Positions 1 to 4,242 of a stretch of DNA of 8,172 nucleotides are shown piece after piece. Made by a program: the position numbers and the translations under genes. Where the stretch lies: assembly GCA_021107195.1 (NCBI GenBank), contig JAIOTF010000418.1:1-8172 (forward strand), given 5' to 3'. This stretch comes from Anaerolineaceae bacterium. GTDB taxonomy: Bacteria; Chloroflexota; Anaerolineae; Anaerolineales; Anaerolineaceae. Positions within the stretch are counted from its first letter, which is position 1, and the number at the start of each line of letters is the position of its first letter. The notes under the pieces are model-generated. The model was not told where the DNA came from, searched no databases, and saw nothing but the letters and a program-made list of their open reading frames with translations.

Positions 1-82
1 AGGCATCTTCTAGCCTGGAAAAATTCTGGTAAACTTCTTGGCGGAACTGCGTAAAGTTGGTGGCATTTATTTGAGGATTCAT
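1..82 (-). CDS. N-terminus of a probable transposase (partial, runs off left edge)
   Basis: Reading the minus strand from the ATG at 82-80 gives 27 codons with no stop before the window edge, beginning MNPQINATNF and continuing TQFRQEVYQNFSRLEDA. The FRQxVYxxF...RxDA pattern resembles, from memory, the N-termini of DDE (IS4-like) transposases common in Chloroflexota; this is recognition without a search. Only a weak GA-rich stretch (gcgagaaaat) precedes the ATG. The gene points the same way as the broken AbiEi fragment just upstream. That fits an insertion sequence that has replaced the 3' part of the antitoxin gene. Alternatives are a chance ORF or another short-helix N-terminal domain. The family call cannot be tested here because the catalytic core lies outside the window. 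Confidence 0.45.
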   Translation of the reverse strand, partial: MNPQINATNFTQFRQEVYQNFSRLEDA

Positions 83-178
83 GCTCTATATTTTCTCGCA
101 GCTCCACCCTTTTTGTCAAAAGTCCAAATTAAAGATGAAGACAAACGTAAAAAAGTCATTGCCTGCGTAATTCTAATT
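1..178 (-). mobile_element. Inferred end of an insertion sequence
   Basis: This is inferred from two neighbouring signs: a transposase-like ORF starting at 82 on the minus strand, and loss of AbiEi-family similarity near position 180, followed by a stop at 173-175. The terminal inverted repeat and target duplication cannot be confirmed because the other end is outside the window. The right boundary is approximate and probably lies between 83 and 184. Confidence 0.3.
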
Positions 179-421
179 GTCGTTAGCCGCAACTGCCTTA
201 TCTCCCATGCTTACAAGGGCAGCAAACACTTCTTCAAATTGGCCTGTTGGAAACAGGGACAGCCGATAGACACCGGGATAAACACGTTCGATAGTTCCTT
301 GTTTTACAGCACGGTAGATTTGATTGCGCCTGATGCCGGCAGCGTATGCTTGTGAAAGGGAAAAATAGCCTCCCTGGTCTTTGGCAATATCAAAAAGGGC
401 CTTTTCTTGTTTCGGTTCCAT
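173..421 (-). pseudogene. Truncated AbiEi-type antitoxin (N-terminal winged-helix domain only)
   Basis: The 82-residue product starts MEPKQEKALFDIAKDQGGYF and contains the typical AbiEi N-terminal winged helix at about residues 17-54: GGYFSLSQAYAAGI, then RNQIYRAVKQGTIERVYPGVYRL. In this family the domain binds DNA and represses the toxin-antitoxin operon; members are usually around 200 residues or longer. Here similarity fades after FAALVSMGDKAVA, where the family continues with a conserved Ser/His-containing stretch, and the ORF ends ANDN-stop. No AbiEii toxin gene follows on the minus strand; a transposase-like start lies about 90 bp downstream instead. I read this as an antitoxin relic cut by an insertion. 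It may still make a DNA-binding fragment, since promoter and N-terminal domain look intact. Confidence 0.7.
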
Positions 422-427
422 GTGTTT

Positions 428-433
428 ATTATA
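428..433 (-). promoter_or_regulatory. -10 box of the truncated AbiEi gene
   Basis: On the minus strand a perfect TATAAT ends six nt before the ATG at 421. That spacing would put the transcript start at or next to the start codon, implying a leaderless mRNA. No convincing -35 hexamer sits 16-18 bp upstream. An inverted repeat lies directly upstream. Confidence 0.45.
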
Positions 434-439
434 ATAGAA

Positions 440-482
440 CTGTGTGCAAAATGATTACGCTGTGTATCCACAATGCACACAG
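440..482. repeat. Inverted repeat upstream of truncated AbiEi, probable operator
   Basis: CTGTGTGCA at 440-448 is an exact inverted match to TGCACACAG at 474-482, separated by 25 bp. A further partial half-site (CTGTGT) starts at 460. AbiEi-family antitoxins are known to repress their operons by binding inverted repeats at the promoter, so this is a plausible operator for the adjacent minus-strand gene. The assignment is by position only. Confidence 0.5.
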
Positions 483-513
483 AAACAAGGAAACCCACAG
501 CACTGAAAAAGAG

Positions 514-642
514 ATGATTCTGCGCAAGGGGTAAAACAAGGCGTTTTCTGCAAGAGGGGTAAGTTGCAATTTCGTATAGTCATAAAACGCCTTTGCCCAA
601 CCCTTTCCCACATTTCCAAAGGCAAACCTCCGGCAGAATCAT
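514..642. repeat. Nested inverted repeats (hairpin-type element)
   Basis: The outer arms ATGATTCTGC (514-523) and GCAGAATCAT (633-642) are exact complements. The inner arms AAGGCGTTTT (538-547) and AAAACGCCTT (584-593) are also exact and extend outwards imperfectly to about 526-547 and 584-606. A further small stem TGCAA/TTGCA lies within the inner loop. No ORF of quality overlaps. It could be a small non-autonomous element, a structured RNA, or a protein-binding region. The right end overlaps the direct repeat starting at 573. Confidence 0.45.
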
Positions 643-697
643 ATCATTCGCCTGGGGTAGATCCGGGCAGAGGAGGGGCGCCCCTCGATTGAACGAT
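573..697. repeat. Left copy of diverged direct repeat flanking the AbiE operon
   Basis: Three blocks match the region 2473-2596 at a constant offset of 1898-1900 bp: CGTATAG (573), GAATCATAT (636) and GAGGGGCG followed by CCCCT and GATTGAACGAT (673-697). Between the blocks identity is low (roughly half by eye). In this copy GAGGGGCGCCCCTC (673-686) is a perfect 14-bp palindrome. The conserved co-linear spacing makes common ancestry more likely than chance. Confidence 0.6.
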
Positions 698-708
698 TGC
701 TAAGAGCG

Positions 709-749
709 TGTACTACGATAATTAGTATAATACTAATTATCGTAGTACA
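709..749 (+). promoter_or_regulatory. Perfect 41-bp palindrome with central -10 box: promoter/operator of the AbiE operon
   Basis: The sequence is a perfect inverted repeat with 20-bp arms around a single central base at 729; every pair from 728/730 out to 709/749 matches. TATAAT occupies 726-731, exactly at the centre. A -35 box is weak (agagcg at 703-708 with a 17-bp spacer). Transcription would start near 738, within the right arm, just before the start codon at 752 or 758. A dimeric repressor bound here would cover the -10 box. By analogy with AbiEi autoregulation, the product of 758-1597 is the likely binder. As RNA the right arm alone cannot fold, so a DNA operator is more likely than a hairpin. 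Confidence 0.75.
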
Positions 750-757
750 ATGTGTAT

Positions 758-1597
758 ATGAACAATAATGAGCAAACCGGCTCTAAGGGAATTAGATTAC
801 TCGAAGCTGCTATGCAGGAGTATGGGCCTATCTTCACAATGCAACAGATCAAGCCTATTGCCAGAAAGCAGCAACTCACAGATACTCATCTCCGTTTTTT
901 GATCAGTTCACTTGCTAGCGCAGGAAGAATAGAGATCATCAAGCGAGGCACATATCTGGTTACGAGCCCGTTATTCACGGAAGATATTTCTCCCTTTGCA
1001 CTTGCAGCGGCGTTGGTGGAACCAATGGCTATTGGTTATTGGTCTGCGTGCGCTTACCATGGATTTACAACACAAAACCCGGCAATGATTCAAGCAGCAA
1101 CACCCAAAAAGGTTGTTACTCCGGAAATGCGGAAGGGTAAGGCCTATCGCCCTAGAGGGCGAGCTGTGTGGCAAGCATACAACCTGGAATTTGAATTCAT
1201 CAATGTGCGCCCAAAGTATTTTTGGGGTTTCAAAGAGGAATGGGTAAGTTCATGGCATCAGGTAAATATCATGGACCCAGAACGTACTGTGCTTGATTTG
1301 GTTGCTCGTGCTGATTTGTTCGGGGGAATGCAGGCAGCTATGGGTGTTTTGGAAAATGCAATAAACTTGATCAATATAAGACAACTGGTCGAGTACGTAT
1401 TGCGGTATGATGTTGTTCAGGTAGTCAAGAGATTAGGATGGGCGCTTGAATCATTAGGTGTTCCTTTTGAGGAAATAGCTGAATTGAGACAGTATCCAGC
1501 AAGCGGGTATTATAAGATTGATACGACCCAATCCAGTAAGAATGCTCGGGTAGATGAACGCTGGAATATCATTGAAAATTTGCGAAGGGGATATTAA
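758..1597 (+). CDS. AbiEi-type antitoxin/transcriptional repressor of a type IV toxin-antitoxin system
   Basis: The 279-residue product matches the AbiEi layout. A winged-helix N-terminus lies at about residues 12-70 (ending RIEIIKRGTYLVTSPL). A core segment GYWSACAYHGF (93-103) corresponds to the family's Ser-Ala-x-x-x-His-Gly region. It is followed by DPERTVLDL (173-181) and a C-terminal helical part with KRLGWALESLG (224-234). In known systems the N-terminal domain represses the operon and the C-terminal domain is needed to counter the nucleotidyltransferase toxin without stable binding. I chose the ATG at 758; an in-frame GTG at 752 (adding two residues) is equally possible, since neither has a clear Shine-Dalgarno and the palindrome ends at 749. 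The toxin gene follows after two nucleotides. Length and domains look complete, unlike the relic at 173-421. Confidence 0.85.
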   Translation: MNNNEQTGSKGIRLLEAAMQEYGPIFTMQQIKPIARKQQLTDTHLRFLISSLASAGRIEIIKRGTYLVTSPLFTEDISPFALAAALVEPMAIGYWSACAYHGFTTQNPAMIQAATPKKVVTPEMRKGKAYRPRGRAVWQAYNLEFEFINVRPKYFWGFKEEWVSSWHQVNIMDPERTVLDLVARADLFGGMQAAMGVLENAINLINIRQLVEYVLRYDVVQVVKRLGWALESLGVPFEEIAELRQYPASGYYKIDTTQSSKNARVDERWNIIENLRRGY

Positions 1598-1599
1598 AA

Positions 1600-2466
1600 A
1601 TGGCAAATGTACCTCAGATGATCAGAAGAACAGCACAACGGAAGCAGGTACAACAGTACATTGTGGAGAAGGATTATGCAATCAGCTATTTGATGGCTGT
1701 TATTGCAACAACAGAAGGGTTAGGGGACAGCCTTGTGATGAAAGGGGGAACTGCACTCAAGAAACTATATTTTGAAGATTACCGATTCTCAGAGGATTTG
1801 GATTATTCAACGCGAGAATTAGGGCCATTATCAGACACTGTAATTGAAAATTGTATGGATGTGGTTGTTCAGAGAATGCATAGCAAATTGAATGTACGAG
1901 GGCCTTTTCAAGTTATATGGGAGCCACTTGTATTGAGGGTGACGCATCCCGGGGGACAAAAAGCATATATTGTACGAGTGCAATTCCCTGGACAAAGACA
2001 ACTTCTTTGCAGGCTAAAAGTAGAAATTACAGTAGACGAGCCGATTCTTGCGCCAATTGTATATTGTTCAATACACCATGATTACCCAGAAGAATTTCCA
2101 GAAAAAGTGCCGGCATATTCTATACAGGAGATTACAGCAGAGAAATTGAGGACGCTGTTACAGGTCAAGGTCAGGTTACAAACAAGAGGGTGGGGGGCAA
2201 GCAGAATATGTAGAGATTACTACGACCTGTGGCATTTGTTGCGAGAGGAGGAGGTCAAAAACGCAAACATATTGCCGTTGTTGCGGGAGAAATGCGCAGT
2301 GCGGGATGTAAGCTTTGAATCTCCCCAGGATTTTATGACAGATAATTTGCGCGAAGTAGCTATCGCAGAATGGAATCAGCAGCTATTGCCTTTTGTTCCG
2401 AATGCGCCGAAAGCAAAGGATATTCTTTCTGACATGGAAAAACTATTACGTGATCTTAGCTGGTAA
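1600..2466 (+). CDS. AbiEii/AbiGii-type nucleotidyltransferase toxin
   Basis: The 288-residue protein carries the hallmarks of the AbiEii toxin family: EKDY near residues 23-26, the nucleotidyltransferase motif GGTALKK (49-55), the acidic motif RFSEDLDYS (62-70) with D66 and D68 placed to bind metal, a lysine/glutamate strand (LKVEITVDEP, 139-148), the helix EITAEKLRTLL (177-187), and RDYYDLWHLL (205-214) near the C-terminus. Family members are NTP transferases; related toxins modify tRNA acceptor ends and block growth, and AbiE systems can abort phage infection. The substrate here is not deducible. AAGGGG lies about nine nt before the ATG and the gene starts two nt after the antitoxin stop, so the two are co-transcribed. 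All motifs are present, so it looks active. Confidence 0.88.
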   Translation: MANVPQMIRRTAQRKQVQQYIVEKDYAISYLMAVIATTEGLGDSLVMKGGTALKKLYFEDYRFSEDLDYSTRELGPLSDTVIENCMDVVVQRMHSKLNVRGPFQVIWEPLVLRVTHPGGQKAYIVRVQFPGQRQLLCRLKVEITVDEPILAPIVYCSIHHDYPEEFPEKVPAYSIQEITAEKLRTLLQVKVRLQTRGWGASRICRDYYDLWHLLREEEVKNANILPLLREKCAVRDVSFESPQDFMTDNLREVAIAEWNQQLLPFVPNAPKAKDILSDMEKLLRDLSW

Positions 2467-2472
2467 ATATTG

Positions 2473-2596
2473 CGTATAGCCGTAAGCCGCTCTTGTGTAA
2501 ACCACTCAAACAACCCCGTGAAATATAATCAACGGAATCATATTTTCCTTTCTCAATAGACGAAGCAGGGGAGGGGCGTCCCCTTGATTGAACGAT
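2473..2596. repeat. Right copy of diverged direct repeat flanking the AbiE operon
   Basis: This copy begins six nt after the toxin stop codon and shares CGTATAG (2473), GAATCATAT (2535) and GAGGGGCG...CCCCT...GATTGAACGAT (2571-2596) with 573-697, in the same order and with spacing differing by at most one nt. The central palindrome of the left copy is broken here by one inserted T and a C-to-T change. No clear terminator for the toxin gene was found before it. Confidence 0.6.
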
Positions 2597-2722
2597 CAGA
2601 GTACCAATATGCGATTACTGAACAAATTTCCCGGAAGTATTTAAAGAAAAATACCAGGAATGTGAGGATTGCCAAACCGTGATTCAGCAACCACAGGCGT
2701 TTTGATCATGGTAAAATAACAG

Positions 2723-2763
2723 AGTTCCCTTGGGCGACCCCCTCGCTCAGGGGAACTATTTTT
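2723..2763 (+). terminator. Strong intrinsic terminator without an adjacent gene
   Basis: A continuous 15-bp stem (2723-2737 with 2743-2757, two G-U pairs) closes a CCCCC loop and is followed by ATTTTTG. The nearest plus-strand gene upstream is the AbiEii toxin, ending 257 nt earlier. It may end that transcript late, or belong to a lost gene. Confidence 0.7.
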
Positions 2764-2881
2764 GTTAAGGTTACCGGAGCCTGATCCTGCGGAACTGGAA
2801 GCGTTTTGGCGGGAGCATAATAGGCCAGGGGGGTGAAACCGGACAATTCGTAAGAAATATATCAGAAATTACGTTCTACTC

Positions 2882-2917
2882 TTGACAAACCGTTTGATTG
2901 TGATAATCTAAATCAAA
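2882..2917 (+). promoter_or_regulatory. Promoter of the two-gene operon, with inverted repeat over the -10 box
   Basis: TTGACA at 2882-2887 is a consensus -35. The best -10 is GATAAT at 2902-2907, preceded by an extended TG motif (2899-2900), although the 14-bp spacer is short. The arms TTTGATT (2893-2899) and AATCAAA (2911-2917) form an exact inverted repeat around the -10 box, suggesting a repressor site. Confidence 0.5.
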
Positions 2918-2931
2918 AAGGGATAGAACAT

Positions 2932-3117
2932 ATGTCCAAATCTCGCAGAGGCAGCAGGAGGGACGCAGGACGAAAGAAGGTTTTACCAAAGCATTGGATA
3001 AGGTATAATCTCCCCGGCTATTGCACGAGCGAAGAGGAACACGCTAAAATTATTCGAAGCCTGACACCCAGAGAAAGGGCGCAGGTATTGTTGAAGAAGG
3101 CACAAGGAGGCGCATAA
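2932..3117 (+). CDS. Small basic protein of unknown function (61 aa)
   Basis: I do not recognise this protein. Its first 17 residues are very basic (SKSRRGSRRDAGRKK) and could bind nucleic acid or face a membrane. The rest has a short aromatic segment (HWIRYNLPGYC) and a probable amphipathic helix (EEHAKIIRSLTPRERAQVLLKKA). A purine-rich AAAAAGGGATAG precedes the ATG. A clear promoter lies about 25-50 bp upstream. The stop overlaps the next start as TAATG, so the two genes are translationally coupled. That coupling argues that it is real and works with the membrane protein downstream, perhaps as a regulator or cytoplasmic partner. Confidence 0.6.
   Translation: MSKSRRGSRRDAGRKKVLPKHWIRYNLPGYCTSEEEHAKIIRSLTPRERAQVLLKKAQGGA
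3104..3110 (+). promoter_or_regulatory. Consensus Shine-Dalgarno for the 230-aa membrane protein
   Basis: AAGGAGG lies inside the end of the preceding gene, six nt before the ATG at 3117. It fixes the start of the downstream gene within the TAATG overlap. Confidence 0.8.
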
Positions 3118-3809
3118 TGAACGAAAAACAGACCTTGCAGGAGAAGCTGCAAGAGGAAGAACGAAAGGAGAGCCGTATGCGTAAGTTGTTTATTATAGGA
3201 GCTTTATTTGTTATCACCCTGGCTTGCCTGGGCATAGCCGCCAAAAAGGTGATCGGGTGGTCCAACGAAGGAGCTGTAAAAGCAGCTGCTACCATGGTAG
3301 TTGTTGAGACCCGCCAGGCAAAGGAGACCGCCACCGCAGTGGCCAATGCCCCCAAGCCCGGTTATGAAGACCCCGCCGAGGCCGTCAAGCTCAGTGTGAC
3401 GCAATGGTACACCTATGATTACACCGGCGAGTTTGAAGTATGGGCTGAGAAGATGTGCGAATTTACTACCAGGTACGCCTGTGAAAAGGAAGTTTACAAT
3501 ATCGGCGGTGAGAATTGGAAGAACAACGTAGTTCCAAAGCAGATGCAGTCTGTGGTTGAAGTTACTCCGGTTCGCATGATCTGGGAACATTCTTATTACG
3601 ATGAGGATGCCGGTCGCAATCTGGATAGCCAGGTGTGGGAATACAAACTTACCGGCAGTATCCATCCAGAAAAAGAATTCACCCGCTATGTGATGATCGC
3701 TGATGGAGGTGCAGGCTGGCTAATGGTCCACGATCTGTGGGACAATGAAGCTGCCCAACTCTTGCAGGAGATTTCAGCCACCGCAATTCCCAAAAAGCCA
3801 AATACCTGA
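3117..3809 (+). CDS. Bitopic membrane protein with VirB8/NTF2-like layout
   Basis: The 230-residue protein has a charged, coiled-coil-prone cytoplasmic tail (EKLQEEERKESRMRK, to residue 23), one transmembrane helix at about 24-42 (LFIIGALFVITLACLGIAA), an Ala/Thr/Val-rich linker (52-80), and an extracytoplasmic domain from about 85. That domain begins with a helix (EDPAEAVKLSVTQWYTYDYTGEF), has two Cys (113 and 122), and ends in strands (SQVWEYKLTGSI, FTRYVMIADGGAGWLMVHDLW). A short N-terminal tail, one helix and an NTF2-like domain is the layout of VirB8/TcpC-type conjugation proteins, which nucleate the inner-membrane channel. I infer that role from layout and neighbours, without recognising a specific family. 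It is coupled to the 61-aa gene and closes its operon, since a terminator follows. Confidence 0.65.
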   Translation: MNEKQTLQEKLQEEERKESRMRKLFIIGALFVITLACLGIAAKKVIGWSNEGAVKAAATMVVVETRQAKETATAVANAPKPGYEDPAEAVKLSVTQWYTYDYTGEFEVWAEKMCEFTTRYACEKEVYNIGGENWKNNVVPKQMQSVVEVTPVRMIWEHSYYDEDAGRNLDSQVWEYKLTGSIHPEKEFTRYVMIADGGAGWLMVHDLWDNEAAQLLQEISATAIPKKPNT

Positions 3810-3869
3810 TCCGTCAGGTTATTTCTCCGCCCGAAAGCCCCGTCTGCGCATAGGCGGGGTTTTCTTTTT
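3804..3869 (+). terminator. Intrinsic terminator after the VirB8-like gene
   Basis: The main hairpin pairs 3838-3845 (CCCCGTCT) with 3852-3859 (AGGCGGGG) around a six-nt loop, followed by TTTTCTTTTT at 3860-3869. A smaller hairpin (ACCTGA/TCAGGT, 3804-3819) overlaps the stop codon just upstream. Together they separate this operon from the next promoter. Confidence 0.85.
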
Positions 3870-3914
3870 GTTGTAAATACAGGGCGTGCTGGTAATAAGC
3901 TGGTAAATTAACCC

Positions 3915-3943
3915 TTGACAATGCACAAAAGTGCATGTAAAAT
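3915..3943 (+). promoter_or_regulatory. Strong sigma-70-type promoter with palindrome in the spacer
   Basis: TTGACA (3915-3920) and TAAAAT (3938-3943) are separated by exactly 17 bp. The spacer holds a perfect inverted repeat ATGCAC-AAAA-GTGCAT (3921-3936), well placed for a repressor or activator. It should drive the operon starting at 4243 through a leader of about 290 nt. Confidence 0.75.
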
Positions 3944-4242
3944 CGCAAGTAAGTGGTACTAAGAGACGTGAGATATCTCTTGGAATATCCCGAGGCGTCA
4001 CACTACCCCCAGCGTGCTATGCACGTCATCAGAAGCCCAAATCCGATTGACCTCTCTTAACGGCAATGCAGTATTGGTTGCCCATATATGTATGTTTTAG
4101 GTGGGATTCCCCTTTGTTCCCGTTCCGGGACTGAGGCGCGCAAAGGATATCCTGTCCTGAATCTGTATGCATACATATAAAGAGAATTCAATTGGATTTT
4201 TTTGTTTAATTGTTTGCTCTACCCGGAGAGAAAGGAATAAGG
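3944..4242 (+). other. Long palindrome-rich 5' leader, no gene seen
   Basis: No convincing ORF lies here. Possible RNA stems are AAGAGA/TCTCTT (3961-3966 with 3976-3981), competing with GACG/CGTC (3965-3968 with 3996-3999); CGTGC/GCACG (4013-4017 with 4021-4025); GGCAA/TTGCC (4062-4066 with 4078-4082); and a long-range exact 10-bp pairing TATATGTATG/CATACATATA (4085-4094 with 4170-4179). Two palindromes, AGGATATCCT (4144-4153) and TGTATGCATACA (4164-4175), sit inside that long stem. I recognise no known riboswitch class. The region ends with a T-run (4197-4203) and then the ribosome site AAGGA. Confidence 0.45.

Larger units (their letters stand above)
2467..2931. other. Intergenic region with repeat copy, coding relics and orphan terminator
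   Basis: No intact gene is visible. Beyond the repeat copy there are two short stretches with protein-like composition. One, at 2622-2705, is bounded by stops, has no start codon at its head and includes EVFKEKYQECEDC. The other, ending at 2836, includes PEPDPAELEAFWREHNRPGG; its only start candidate is a TTG at 2762 without a ribosome site. Between them sits a strong terminator hairpin. I read the two stretches as eroded ends of former genes, but such short frames can arise by chance. Confidence 0.35.

Noticed and set aside
38..355. 105-codon plus-strand ORF at the left end
   Set aside because: It runs antisense to the AbiEi fragment, and its residues do not resemble a protein; the minus-strand readings at 82 and 421 fit known families better.
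440..760. CRISPR array among the repeats left of the AbiE operon
   Set aside because: The repeats here are inverted or occur as single pairs; there are no regularly spaced identical repeats with spacers.
3204..3665. 153-codon minus-strand ORF
   Set aside because: It is antisense to the membrane protein at 3117-3809, which has a consensus ribosome site and coherent domains; the antisense product has odd composition and no ribosome site.
470..3927. Shared 10-mer acaatgcaca at 470-479 and 3918-3927 as a common operator
   Set aside because: Many 10-base matches are expected by chance in a window of this size, and the surrounding palindromes differ in arm sequence and spacing.
4114..4134. GTTCCCGTTCCGGGAC as a tRNA T-arm
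   Set aside because: The loop lacks the TTCRA pattern, and no acceptor, anticodon or D arms can be placed around it.
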